A model generated the notes under the pieces. That model was not told where the DNA came from, searched no databases, and saw only the letters and a program-made list of their open reading frames with translations. From assembly GCA_913056255.1 (NCBI GenBank), contig CAJXLN010000007.1, positions 1 through 64,000 on the forward strand: a stretch of 64,000 bases of DNA, read 5' to 3'. Numbering within the stretch: position 1 is the first letter of the stretch; each line of letters opens with the position of its first letter. The stretch comes from an uncultured Thermotogae bacterium (lineage in GTDB: Bacteria; Thermotogota; Thermotogae; Mesoaciditogales; Mesoaciditogaceae). This document shows positions 45,969-55,011 of this stretch, one piece after another. A program made the position numbers and the translations under genes.

Positions 45969-46845
45969 CTCGATCACCTTTTTTGAAAATTCTTGTCCAT
46001 CTCCACGTTATTGAATTGTCTCCAAGCAAGCCTGATGGGATGAAAAGCATGGTAAATACTATGATCAAACCGTATATAAGCATCCTGTAATCACTGACAA
46101 ATCTCAAATATTCTGGCAAGAAAACCAAAAGAACTGCCCCAAATACAGCACCTCTTATCGTTCCTATTCCACCAAGAACTATCATTGTCATAATCTCTAT
46201 CGATGTGTCAAAGGAGAAATTACCTGGAAATATAACTCCCATGTAGTGAGCCCATAAGTTGCCTGCCAGTCCTGCGAAAGCTGCCGAAATTGCAAACGCG
46301 TATATTTTGAAACGAGGCACGCTTACAGTCATTGCTTCTGCTGCCTCTTCATCCTCTTTTATCGCTTCAAAAGCGGTGCGTATGTATTTCTTTGACATCC
46401 AATATACAAACAAGATCGTGAATGAGGCCCATCCAACAGCGTACCAAAAGTATTCAAAGGTGTTCATAGCTTCACCAAAAAGAGATGGCCTTGGTATTCC
46501 CAACAGACCGTACGGCCCACCAAAAAAAGGAGTGTATTTTAAAAGCGCAACGACTACAAAGTTTATGCCAATTGTTATCAACACGAGAAAGTCACTGTGA
46601 GCTCTAAGACTTGACAATCCAATTAATGCTCCCACCAAAGCAGTTATAAGAATGCTTAAAGGTAAAGCTGCCCAATAGTTGAAGCCAAGATTTACGGTAA
46701 GAGCTGCGGAAGTGTATGCACCTACCCCAAAAAGCGCGGCATGACCTAAAGAAACTTGACCTGCATATCCAGTTAAGATGTTTAAACTTATTGCAAGGAT
46801 CGTGTAAATAGACGCGAATATCCCAAGTGTCATCAAATAGTCCAT
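45946..46845 (-). CDS. livM: Branched-chain amino acid ABC transporter permease LivM
   Basis: The 299-residue permease has eight to nine hydrophobic segments and the family motifs NILTGYAGQVSLGHAALFGVGAYT near the N-terminus and KEDEEAAEAMTVSVPRFKIYAF, the ATPase-coupling loop. A GLAGNLWAHYMG segment follows. AAAAAGGAGCG precedes the ATG. It is 2 nt after livH. Confidence 0.93.
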   Translation of the reverse strand: MDYLMTLGIFASIYTILAISLNILTGYAGQVSLGHAALFGVGAYTSAALTVNLGFNYWAALPLSILITALVGALIGLSSLRAHSDFLVLITIGINFVVVALLKYTPFFGGPYGLLGIPRPSLFGEAMNTFEYFWYAVGWASFTILFVYWMSKKYIRTAFEAIKEDEEAAEAMTVSVPRFKIYAFAISAAFAGLAGNLWAHYMGVIFPGNFSFDTSIEIMTMIVLGGIGTIRGAVFGAVLLVFLPEYLRFVSDYRMLIYGLIIVFTMLFIPSGLLGDNSITWRWTRIFKKGDRVAKNNEN

Positions 46846-46847
46846 CT

Positions 46848-47714
46848 TTATCGCTCCTTTTTCCCAAAAAGCCCATTAGGTAGAAAGATCAAAAATATGA
46901 TCATCACAAGGAATCCTATCGCGTCTCTTGGAAGAAAAAATCCTTTCCAAGACACAAGTAAAACCTCTGCTGCGGCCAACAAGTATCCAGCAATAACGCT
47001 TCCCTTAAGACTTCCAAATCCACCAAGCACCACGACGACGAAAGCTTTGTAGGAAACTGTGCTGCCCATAGTGGGATAAACACTGTTATCGTACACTCCA
47101 ACAAGTGTGCCAGCTACCGCCGCAAGGGCAGAACCTATAAAAAACGCGAGTGCGATCGTTAATTTTGTATTGATACCAACAGCTTCGGCCATTTGTAAAT
47201 CATTTGCGCACGCTTTTAATCCCACGCCAATTCTTGTTTTATTCAATACAAAGTAAAGTCCAACGAGAATAACCCCTGTGATCATCAGTATGAGCATTTG
47301 GAGTGGGGATACATAGAAGCTCCCGACTCTTATGTAAGGAATTGCGGTAGAAATAGAGAATGGATACTTGTAAGGTCCATAAATGATTCTGTAGAGATCT
47401 TGCATGGTTATGAACAATCCAACAGATATGATGAGAGGAACGATTCTCTCCTCTTTCAGAACGAATTTGTATATATATCTGTATATCAACGCACCAAAGA
47501 ATCCAGAAATGATGGCTGACAAAGTGAGGGCTATCCAAAAATTACCTGTGACTCCCGCAATGCTCAGCGATAAAAAGGCACCTAAAGTGTAAATTCCTGC
47601 GTGTGCCACATGAAGCACACGCAGGATACCATATATCATAGAAAGCCCAACTGCTATGAGCACGTATATGCTCCCGAGTACCAAAATATTTACAGATTCC
47701 TGCCACAGTTCCAT
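46848..47714 (-). CDS. livH: Branched-chain amino acid ABC transporter permease LivH
   Basis: The 288-residue permease has about eight hydrophobic segments. It carries VGLSMIYGILRVLHVAHAGIYTLGAF near the N-terminus and the coupling loop GLKACANDLQMAEAVGIN, followed by VLGGFGSLKGSVIAGYLLA. The ribosome-binding site is weak. It lies 23 nt after the binding-protein gene. Confidence 0.93.
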   Translation of the reverse strand: MELWQESVNILVLGSIYVLIAVGLSMIYGILRVLHVAHAGIYTLGAFLSLSIAGVTGNFWIALTLSAIISGFFGALIYRYIYKFVLKEERIVPLIISVGLFITMQDLYRIIYGPYKYPFSISTAIPYIRVGSFYVSPLQMLILMITGVILVGLYFVLNKTRIGVGLKACANDLQMAEAVGINTKLTIALAFFIGSALAAVAGTLVGVYDNSVYPTMGSTVSYKAFVVVVLGGFGSLKGSVIAGYLLAAAEVLLVSWKGFFLPRDAIGFLVMIIFLIFLPNGLFGKKER

Positions 47715-47737
47715 ACTCTCAACTGCCTATTATTGCA

Positions 47738-48874
47738 TTATCTTTCGGGGTTTAGCACATCTGGATCGGTTATCTCACGGAAGAAATTGAATCTGCCAGC
47801 AAGTACTATCTGAACCGTAAGAGGCCTGAAGACTTCTCTGCTCTTCGTGTAATGTTCTATATCTGTGACAGACGTCTTTAGAGATTTTATGGAAAGGATA
47901 CCTTCTCGAATCTTATCTGGTGTCGTCCCGTTTTTCAATCCAACAGCAGCTACCTGAACAGCGTCAAAGGCAGATGCTGAAACCATATCTGCAGATATCC
48001 CATATTTTTCTTTATAGGTCTTTAAGAACCATTGTACTATTGGTTTTGAACTATCTCTGTTGAGATCTGTAGTAATGAGAGTCCCGTTGTAAGATCCGTC
48101 TTCTGAAAGTTGTATGAATTTTGGAGAATCATATCCTTCTTGTCCAATGATCGGCACATATATACCTAATTGTTTTGCTTGAAAAACTATATGAGAAGCT
48201 TCCGCGTAATAAGCGGTGGCGTAGATCACGTCGGGCTTTGATTTCTTCAATGCACCAAGGATAGTTCTAAATTGAGTTTCTCCGATAGGGTATTTTGTTA
48301 AGTAAACGATTTTAGCACCCAATTTTTTTGCTTCTTCGATAAAACCTTTTGTGAGAGATGTACCAAAATCATTGTCTATATTTAAAACAGCGATCCTTTT
48401 TGCTCCCAATATTTTTACGGCCAAATAAGCTCCAGCACGTCCTTCGACAGTAGCAAGGGTACCGACACGAAAGATGAGATTACCGACTTTTGTTATCTGT
48501 GGAAGCACTGCGTATGCAGATATCATCGGAATTCCAAGCCTTTGATATATTCCTGCGGCGGCACGCGTTGTACTGCTGTAAGAGCCGCTAACGGCTATAA
48601 GTACATGGTCTTGTTGAATGAGCTTGAATGCAATTGAAACTGCTTGAGCGGTGTTCATGGCATCATCGTAATAGATAAGCTTCAAGTTGTTTCCATTTAC
48701 TCCTCCGTTGTCGTTTATGTACTTAACGGCTAATTCTGCTCCTCGTAAGGCACTCGAACCATCTGCGGCTGCCCACCCAGTCAGCGGTGCGAAGAAACCA
48801 ATTTTGTAAGTACCTGCAAAAACCAGTGTCAGAGACAACACTAAGATCAAAGAAAACGCTAGAAATTTTTTCAA
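47738..48874 (-). CDS. livK: Branched-chain amino acid (LIV-type) binding protein
   Basis: This is the extracytoplasmic solute receptor of the Liv system, a type I periplasmic-binding fold of about 378 residues. The N-terminal MKKFLAFSLILVLSLTLVFA is a signal peptide with no lipobox cysteine. The mature part begins TYKIGFFAPLTGWAAADG and contains GAELAVKYINDNGGVNG. I choose a TTG at 48874, 8 nt from AAGGAGG; an ATG two codons upstream is only 2 nt from it. It heads the livKHMGF operon. A TATAAT lies on the minus strand at 48960-48955. Confidence 0.9.
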   Translation of the reverse strand: MKKFLAFSLILVLSLTLVFAGTYKIGFFAPLTGWAAADGSSALRGAELAVKYINDNGGVNGNNLKLIYYDDAMNTAQAVSIAFKLIQQDHVLIAVSGSYSSTTRAAAGIYQRLGIPMISAYAVLPQITKVGNLIFRVGTLATVEGRAGAYLAVKILGAKRIAVLNIDNDFGTSLTKGFIEEAKKLGAKIVYLTKYPIGETQFRTILGALKKSKPDVIYATAYYAEASHIVFQAKQLGIYVPIIGQEGYDSPKFIQLSEDGSYNGTLITTDLNRDSSKPIVQWFLKTYKEKYGISADMVSASAFDAVQVAAVGLKNGTTPDKIREGILSIKSLKTSVTDIEHYTKSREVFRPLTVQIVLAGRFNFFREITDPDVLNPER

Positions 48875-49066
48875 TTCCATCTCCTCCTTTGAATTTTAAT
48901 TCTGCTTCAAATGCTTGTTTAAATGAATTTTTAAGAATATGTGTGATCTTCAAAATTATACACCATAATGTCGATATTTCTACATCTTGGGAAGATATAC
49001 TATATTCCTCAACTATGCACTTTCAATTTGGAACTTGAATATTAAATGGCGGTCTTTGAAAATAGT

Positions 49067-49090
49067 AGGGGCACGGCGTGCCGTGCCCCT
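49067..49090. repeat. Short G+C-rich palindromic element
   Basis: AGGGGCACGGC (49067-49077) and GCCGTGCCCCT (49080-49090) form a perfect 11-bp stem with a two-base loop. It lies in an A+T-rich intergenic region and is not followed by a T-run. Its make-up resembles dispersed small palindromic elements (REP- or MITE-like) seen in many genomes. Only one copy is in the window. Confidence 0.6.
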
Positions 49091-49388
49091 TATGCTCATG
49101 CATGTGGAAGCTGTACAGATATGTTTCAGTGTATGGATGGTATCTCAATTCTGGTTAAATGTCAAAGACCATGTAGGATTAAGAGAGTTTGTTGAGAGAA
49201 TGAGAATATTGTATTATCTAGCTTCGTTCATGTATAGGATTGATCCCTTTAGATATGGACTGGCATGTCTATGATTTACTAAAACCGAAGTGTATAGTTT
49301 AGGACCTTTCATCATTTTTAAATACCTCCTACCGGAAGTAGATTCTGTGGTGAGAAGTGTTATCAGAAGATAACGAGCAAGTACGAAT

Positions 49389-49419
49389 TTGGAAAAACAT
49401 AATGGAGAAAGTGTATAAT
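49389..49419 (+). promoter_or_regulatory. Promoter of the 2-hydroxyacid dehydrogenase gene
   Basis: TATAAT at 49414-49419, with TTGGAA at 49389-49394 as a possible -35 at 19-nt spacing. The transcript would start near 49426, which supports the TTG start at 49453 over any upstream start. Confidence 0.55.
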
Positions 49420-49452
49420 AGTTTGTTTAACGAACGAAATGGAGGGTTGAAG

Positions 49453-50439
49453 TTGAAAGTACTATTTACCAATCAATTGACCGATATATGGTTGTCAAAA
49501 ATAGAAGAATTGAAAAGAGAATTTCCAAAGGTCGAGTTTATAATATTCAAAGAGGCTAAACATCCACGCCAGCTTTTAAGAGATGCTGATGCAGTTGTGG
49601 GAGGGCACTTCAGCGAAGAAGAGATCGAAAATTCACGAAATCTCAAGATAATATTCGTTCCTTGGACAGGCGTTAACATGCTTCCATGGAAGATCGTAAG
49701 AAAAAAAAACATCGTGGTTACCAACACTCATACCAATTCTCGAACGGTGGCTGAAAGGGCTGTCGCTTTATCCTTGGCCCTTACCGGGAGAATCGTTGAA
49801 TACCACAACGATCTTTCGCAAGGGATATGGCACGGTTTTCCAGTTGGTTTACCAGATTCCGATTTTTGGACATCCCTTTACGGTAAAACCTGCACGATAG
49901 CCGGATTTGGGAATATTGGAAGAAATGTGGCAAAGATGATGAAAGCCTTTGATTGCCACATAGTGGCGTTCAAGAAGCATCGCACGGACGAAATTCCTTT
50001 ATTCGTAGATGAATTGATTTTTGATCTTGAAACAGCCGTTTCAAAGGGTGACGTAATATTCGTAACTTTGCCATTCACACCTGAGACGAAGGGAATATTT
50101 GACGAAAGTATCCTCTCTAAGATGAAAGGAAAGTTCCTTGTAAACGTGAGTAGGGGAGAAATCATTGAAGAAAGGGCGCTGTATTTCGCCTTGAAGAATG
50201 GAATCTTGGCCGGTGCTGCAATAGATACATGGTACCAATATCCTGCAGGCTCAAACAGTGCAGTACTGCCATCCAAATTCCCAATACACACTTTTAAAAA
50301 TGTAGTGCTTTCTCCTCACGTTGCAGGCGTTACTAAGACCAGTATGAATAATATGGCACAGGATACGATTAATACCATAAAGGCGTATTTGAAAAACGGC
50401 GAAATCCTGAATAGGGTGGATCCGAATCTAATGTACTGA
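49453..50439 (+). CDS. D-isomer-specific 2-hydroxyacid dehydrogenase
   Basis: The family oxidises D-2-hydroxyacids, such as glycerate or phosphoglycerate, with NAD(P). The 328 residues show the nucleotide-binding GFGNIGRNVAKMM near residue 150, VTLPFTPETKGIFDE, NVSRGEIIEERAL with the catalytic arginine, and SPHVAGVT with the catalytic histidine. The usual DVFxxEP segment reads DTWYQYP, so the glutamate of the classic triad is altered or shifted and the substrate is uncertain. It starts with TTG, 7 nt from GGAGG. It is followed after 23 nt by an amidohydrolase gene. Confidence 0.88.
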   Translation: MKVLFTNQLTDIWLSKIEELKREFPKVEFIIFKEAKHPRQLLRDADAVVGGHFSEEEIENSRNLKIIFVPWTGVNMLPWKIVRKKNIVVTNTHTNSRTVAERAVALSLALTGRIVEYHNDLSQGIWHGFPVGLPDSDFWTSLYGKTCTIAGFGNIGRNVAKMMKAFDCHIVAFKKHRTDEIPLFVDELIFDLETAVSKGDVIFVTLPFTPETKGIFDESILSKMKGKFLVNVSRGEIIEERALYFALKNGILAGAAIDTWYQYPAGSNSAVLPSKFPIHTFKNVVLSPHVAGVTKTSMNNMAQDTINTIKAYLKNGEILNRVDPNLMY

Positions 50440-50462
50440 TAAATAGAAAGGACGTGTGTAAA

Positions 50463-51620
50463 ATGAGGACGCTGTTCAGAGGCGCAAAGGTTTTTCCGAT
50501 CTCATCCGATCCATTTCTGGGTGATGTGCTAGTGGAAGATGGGAAAATAAAGGAAGTGGAAAAAAATTCGATTTCCAATGCAGATCGAGTTATCGATCTC
50601 AAGGGAAAGCTCCTTTTACCAGGTTTTGTAGATGCACACTCACATATTGGACTTTACGAAGAAGGTGTTGGTTTTTACTACGGATCAGATGGCAATGAGA
50701 TGACAGATCCTGTAACCCCGAATGTTAGGGCAATCGACGCTTTTAATCCTCAAGATCCGGCAATTTTGCGTGCACTCAAGGGTGGTGTCACGACTGTGAT
50801 GATCTTGCCAGGAAGTGCAAATCCCATTGGAGGCCAGGGGGCGATCTTGAAACTCAATCCCTCAACCGTTGATGAGATGATCGTCAAGGAACCTGCAGGA
50901 TTGAAAATGGCCTTTGGAGAAAATCCAAAGAGAGTCTATGGAGAACAAAAGAAAACACCTTCGACAAGGCTCGGAGTTACCGCTGTCGTAAGGGATTACT
51001 TTTTAAAAGTTCAAGACTACATGGCAGAAAAAGAATTTGCCAAAAAAGAGGGAAAGCCCTTCACCAAGAGAAATTCAAAATATGAAATAGGGGAAATGGT
51101 GTTGAAAGGTGAAATTCCGGCAAGAATTCACGCACACAGAGCCGATGACATTTTGACAGCCATAAGGATAGCGGAAGAATTCGGGTTTAAATTCATAATT
51201 GAGCATGGGACTGAAGGGTACAAAATCGTTGACATTCTGAAAGAGAAAAAAGTGTCCGTGGTTTCCGGGCCGCTCTTGACTTTCAGAACGAAATATGAAC
51301 TCAAAGATATGAGGATGGAAGCTCTAAAAATCTTAAACGAAAATGGAATATTGACTTCTTTGATGTGTGATCACCCCGTTATTCCACTTGAATACTCTTC
51401 TATTCAGGCAGCAGCGGGTTTGAGATACGGATCGAAAGAAAAGGATCTTCTCAAAATTATCACGATCAACCCCGCTAAGATCATCGGAATGGATGATAGA
51501 ATTGGTTCGATAGAAAAGGGAAAAGACGCGGATTTAGTCGTTTGGAGCGGACATCCATTTGATATGTCTTCAAAAGTCGAATCCATTTATATAGAAGGCA
51601 AGAAAATACCACTTGAATGA
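50463..51620 (+). CDS. Amidohydrolase-family protein (imidazolonepropionase-like)
   Basis: The 385-residue metal-dependent hydrolase starts MRTLFRGAKVFP and has VIDLKGKLLLPGFVDAHSHIGLYEE with the HxH metal pair, GGVTTVMILPGSANPIGGQ, ARIHAHRADDI, EHGTEGY, LMCDHPV and the C-terminal GSIEKGKDADLVVWSGHPFD. The substrate is not certain; relatives include imidazolonepropionase and isoaspartyl or prolidase-like enzymes. AAAGGAC precedes the ATG. It ends in a strong terminator. Confidence 0.85.
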   Translation: MRTLFRGAKVFPISSDPFLGDVLVEDGKIKEVEKNSISNADRVIDLKGKLLLPGFVDAHSHIGLYEEGVGFYYGSDGNEMTDPVTPNVRAIDAFNPQDPAILRALKGGVTTVMILPGSANPIGGQGAILKLNPSTVDEMIVKEPAGLKMAFGENPKRVYGEQKKTPSTRLGVTAVVRDYFLKVQDYMAEKEFAKKEGKPFTKRNSKYEIGEMVLKGEIPARIHAHRADDILTAIRIAEEFGFKFIIEHGTEGYKIVDILKEKKVSVVSGPLLTFRTKYELKDMRMEALKILNENGILTSLMCDHPVIPLEYSSIQAAAGLRYGSKEKDLLKIITINPAKIIGMDDRIGSIEKGKDADLVVWSGHPFDMSSKVESIYIEGKKIPLE

Positions 51621-51653
51621 AGAAAGAATGCCAATTCGATGATCATCATCTTG

Positions 51654-51685
51654 AAAAGGGCGCATAGCAGCGTCCTTTTGTTTTT
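51654..51685 (+). terminator. Terminator after the amidohydrolase gene
   Basis: AAAAGGGCGC (51654-51663) pairs with GCGTCCTTTT (51670-51679) in a 10-bp stem with one G-U pair, followed by GTTTTT. Strong intrinsic terminator. Confidence 0.9.
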
Positions 51686-51990
51686 AAACGAGAGAAGAAA
51701 ATCCAGTCGTTCGTTCAGTCTTTGAAAGCGCCCTCCGGAAGAGTTTCAAGCCGATGATCGAAGAACATACCGTAAAAGCGAAAAGCACAATCACGTCGGT
51801 CATCACGTTTTTATTGGAAAAACCCTCTCCACTGATCGCTATCCGCCTTATGGCGTCGAAGGCGTAGGAGTGCGGAAGTATGTACGATATCCATCCGATG
51901 CTTTTTGGAAAGAGAGAAATGGGATAATACAATCCGGAGAAAAGTTGAGTGAGAACGCCCAACATCCATTTTCTCAGATCGACTATGAAA
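51684..51990 (-). pseudogene. Remnant of an ABC-2 type permease
   Basis: Only the C-terminal 100 residues remain. They read RNFIVDLRKWMLGVLTQLF, SGLYYPISLFPKSIGWISYILP and AFDAIRRIAISGE, followed by a last membrane helix. This is the end of an ABC-2 permease of a drug or polysaccharide exporter. No ATPase gene or N-terminal part is present. The sequence joins the MFS remnant directly at about 51985, so a deletion between two genes is likely. Confidence 0.75.
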
Positions 51991-52548
51991 TTCCTTTGAA
52001 ATCCTTAACGGCTTGGGTGGCGGCTTCAATATCACCTAAAACTTGAGCAGTATATCGAGGGAATTCTGGAATTTTTCTTCTCAAATATATCACCATCATG
52101 GATGGGATAGCTCCCAATCCAAACATGAGACGCCACGATAGGCCAGCAAGTTTTCCACGATCTTTTCGGTTGGAATATTCGCTCATTATAACCGCGCTAA
52201 CCGGATAATCACCTCCTATGCCAACACCAACTACAAATCTTGACAAGATCAGCCATCCAAAATTTGGAGAGATTGCCGATAACAAGGCTCCGATCCTCAT
52301 TATCACTGCTTCAATGCCATAAATTTTTTCCTTCCAAATTTATCCGCGATCCTTCCAAAAACGAATGCCCCGATGAACGCAGAGATCAAAGAAGTACTTC
52401 CAGCAATACCGATTTGTGTGCTGCTGAGATGCCATATAGGTGCGATAATTGATAGAACAATTCCAATTATGAAAAGGTCGTACGCGTCGGTGAAAAATCC
52501 CGGGAAGAACTCCTCACAAAATATCCGCATATCGAACTGCATATCTGT
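51983..52548 (-). pseudogene. Frameshifted, internally deleted MFS transporter
   Basis: Two frames carry an MFS transporter of the sugar/phosphate-porter type. The first (from about 52545) has FFTDAYDLFIIGIVLSIIAP and GRIADKFGRKKF, then stops. The second continues GALLSAISPNFGWLILSRFV, GVGIGGDYPVSAVIMSEYS and KLAGLSWRLMFGLGAIPSMM. Inserting one T in the T-run near 52321-52327 restores the frame. The join KLAGL-SWRLMF also lacks the helices that normally lie between these motifs. The C-terminal half is missing. It is non-functional. Confidence 0.8.
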
Positions 52549-52688
52549 GCAAAGGCTTTTAGCAACAGAGTGCTAACCGATGGAAGATAACGATCTTTGA
52601 AACGGAAAAATCAAAAATTGTGACTTCCCGAAAAACTCATGCCTATTTATAACTTCGAACGGTGAAAAAGTGAGTTTGCGGCGGTTGC
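52549..52688. other. Spacer between MFS remnant and GH20 gene
   Basis: This short stretch holds no recognised gene or hairpin. It may include more of the decayed MFS 5' region. Confidence 0.4.
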
Positions 52689-54338
52689 TTATTGTTTATG
52701 TTCGTTCAAGTCAATCATCCCTGCCATTCCCCAGAATCTTGGCAAAAGGTATTCAAGTCCTTCCGGTTTTCTTTCCTCAAGCCAGAGCTTTGAGTAAGCG
52801 TTTGCAAGGGATATGAAGTCAGATGATCGTGATTTGCCATTCATCCTTGACAAGGCAACTTCTACCATGTGCCTTACAAATTCAAGATCATTTGGAAGTT
52901 CGCTCTTCGTTTTATCAAGCACCCTTTCGAATTCATCTCTTACCTTTTTGCCTTCATCCTCTTCGATCTTGTACAAAGGATAAAGATCTCCAAAAAGTGC
53001 GCGCTTTAGCGTCATGGTCGAAATTTCAGAATTGCCGAAGACCTTTCTGACATTTAGCACATCTTCATTTTCACCGGCTAAGGCCATCCACTTTTCTTCC
53101 CATTTTCCATTTCCCTCCGCTATTTCCATCGTGGCCAAGATCAGAGGATTTAAAAATGAAAAGAGGCATTCTTGACCGTCATCCCCCCAAGATGTCACCA
53201 TGAACCCTGGGAGATTCTCTTCTTTTGCAGCTCCTATGAAATTATCGATATTAGAGAGCGCAACGTTAAAATTGGGATAATATGTGTTCCAATCGGAAAG
53301 GCCCGGACACGCGATTTGAGACTTTTTTCTCGCCTCACCAAAAGAATTTATCTTATCTTTGAAAAATTCTTCTTTTTCAGAAGAATAATCCCAATTTGCA
53401 ATGCTCACTTCATCCCAAATCTTGCTTTTCAAGACTTCTTGCCACTTTTCACTTTCTTCTTTGCTCAAATACATGCCCGTCAGCATATCTCCCCACATCA
53501 TCGGGATTTTGTCATGAGATCTGACAATCTTTATCATACGTGCGTAATGATCTTCGTACAATTTGTGTCCCTGAAATTCCCATTTTTTGTTCAAACTTTT
53601 CCCACGCCCCAAAGCCCATGTTTCATCTCCACCGATATGGATATATTTTGAAGGAAAAAAGTTCACCACATCTTCGAGCAAGTTACCGGCAAACTCAACG
53701 GCTTTTTCATTTGAAAGATCGAGACATCCTTCAGAAGGTCTGTGCCATTCGCTGAACTCATGATATTTGGGCATGGAAAGTGTATGTTCCATATGACCCG
53801 TCAATTCCAAGGATGGAAAGACCTCTATTCCGAGAGACTTTCCGTAATCGATGATTTCCTTCAATTCATCTCTTGTCAATCTTCCTCTGCGTTTTCCTAT
53901 TTCAGGATCGATCTGCCAAGGAAAAAGATCCTCGAAATATATGGCAAAATAATTGTATTTCAACAAAAACAGCCATTTAAGCAGAGATTTGAATGTTTTG
54001 AGAGTTGGCACGCCTCCTCGAGCTATATCCAGATGGTATCCTCTGAATGTAAACTTAAAAGATTCTTCTACTTCGATTTCTGGGAGATGATCTTTGAATT
54101 GATTCACAAGTTGGATCAAAGTCGAATAAGACGTCAGCTCATCACCCCAAATTTGTACCTTGCCATTCGTTATCTTTAAGCCATTGCCAGATCGTTGTAT
54201 TTTCTCAATTTTCCATTTTCCACGATTTAGAGAGAATTCGCTTTGCAAAAACTCAGGAAAATTTAAAAAACCATCAAATGCATAGGTTTCTTTGCCTATC
54301 TTTGTATTTCGAGGTTCGGGGACAATTAAAGCTTTCAT
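52689..54338 (-). CDS. GH20-like beta-N-acetylhexosaminidase
   Basis: The 549-residue protein has the GH20 catalytic pair in YIHIGGDETWALGRG (about residues 238-239). It also shows FKFTFRGYHLDIARGG before the barrel, EVFPSLELTGHMEHTL and VTSWGDDGQE. There is no signal peptide, so it acts in the cytoplasm, perhaps on chitobiose or muropeptide-derived sugars. ATG 54338 follows AGGAGG; a longer frame to 54422 lies upstream of this site. It lies 10 nt after the acetyltransferase remnant. Confidence 0.85.
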   Translation of the reverse strand: MKALIVPEPRNTKIGKETYAFDGFLNFPEFLQSEFSLNRGKWKIEKIQRSGNGLKITNGKVQIWGDELTSYSTLIQLVNQFKDHLPEIEVEESFKFTFRGYHLDIARGGVPTLKTFKSLLKWLFLLKYNYFAIYFEDLFPWQIDPEIGKRRGRLTRDELKEIIDYGKSLGIEVFPSLELTGHMEHTLSMPKYHEFSEWHRPSEGCLDLSNEKAVEFAGNLLEDVVNFFPSKYIHIGGDETWALGRGKSLNKKWEFQGHKLYEDHYARMIKIVRSHDKIPMMWGDMLTGMYLSKEESEKWQEVLKSKIWDEVSIANWDYSSEKEEFFKDKINSFGEARKKSQIACPGLSDWNTYYPNFNVALSNIDNFIGAAKEENLPGFMVTSWGDDGQECLFSFLNPLILATMEIAEGNGKWEEKWMALAGENEDVLNVRKVFGNSEISTMTLKRALFGDLYPLYKIEEDEGKKVRDEFERVLDKTKSELPNDLEFVRHMVEVALSRMNGKSRSSDFISLANAYSKLWLEERKPEGLEYLLPRFWGMAGMIDLNEHKQ

Positions 54339-54348
54339 ATCATACCTC

Positions 54349-55011
54349 CTACATGTAATCCATTCCATAATCTGGAAGTGGTATTTGTAAATCCTTTGAT
54401 CTTTCTCCTTCAGTTGAGCCAAAGATGTATTTCGTCATCTCGCTTAGATCATCACGTGGATCGATAGATTGAGACAATTCTTCAAGAAATGGATTTAATT
54501 GGTCTAAAAGCATTTTAGAATCTAAGATTTTGACGGTACCTATAAATCTTCTCCTTATGCTTTTTTCGGAAGAAAAGATCTCGTTGAGTACACAGTCGGC
54601 AGAAGTCGTATGAATTACCATAGGATTCATTTCTTTCGCCACTGATTTTACAAGATCTGCAACATCACTTTGGCACCCGCCATGTTCAACGCAATGGTAC
54701 CTTTTTTCTTTGTCTTCCTCAACTACTCCTTCTGTTATGACAACGTAGGCCGAATCAGAAATGAATATCTTAGCCGGCATGTTGTCTGCCTTGGAGGTTT
54801 CTAACATTGCTTTGAAAGTTTTTTTATCTCTCACAAATCTAACAGGCTCCATGGCATGAAAGCGCATCAAATTACCAAGATCGTCTAAGGTTGCTCTGTG
54901 ATACTTCACATCTACCAAAGACGATGATCCATCCACAAAATGGGCAAAGTACACACCTGCATCAACTGCCCCGAACTTTCTGTATATCGAATTATCTCCG
55001 GAGATCAACAA
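54349..55011 (-). pseudogene. 5'-truncated GNAT-family acetyltransferase
   Basis: The frame begins LLISGDNSIYRKFGAVDAG, which in multi-domain GNAT proteins lies in the middle of the acetyl-CoA-binding domain (about residue 110). It then runs through YHRATLDDLGNLMRFHAMEP to the typical end KYIFGSTEGERS and LPDYGMDYM. An in-frame TAA lies five codons before the TTG TTG that could be its start, and no ribosome-binding site is seen. About one third of the protein is missing. A short functional form cannot be excluded because the rest of the frame is intact. Confidence 0.6.

Larger units (their letters stand above)
48875..49452. other. Divergent intergenic region with promoters and a palindromic element
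   Basis: The 578-nt region separates the liv operon from the hydroxyacid dehydrogenase. It holds a minus-strand TATAAT (48955-48960) for livK, a palindromic element (49067-49090), and a plus-strand promoter near 49389-49419. Short frames in between, such as one ending FMYRIDPFRYGLACL (about 49200-49274), are not recognised and look like chance or decay. Confidence 0.5.

Noticed and set aside
49091-49274. Transposase remnant before the hydroxyacid dehydrogenase
   Set aside because: The frame has no DDE or other transposase motif that I can identify.
53172-53651. Plus-strand frame of 159 codons inside the GH20 gene
   Set aside because: It is antisense to the catalytic barrel, including the HIGGDETW motif, so it is a shadow.
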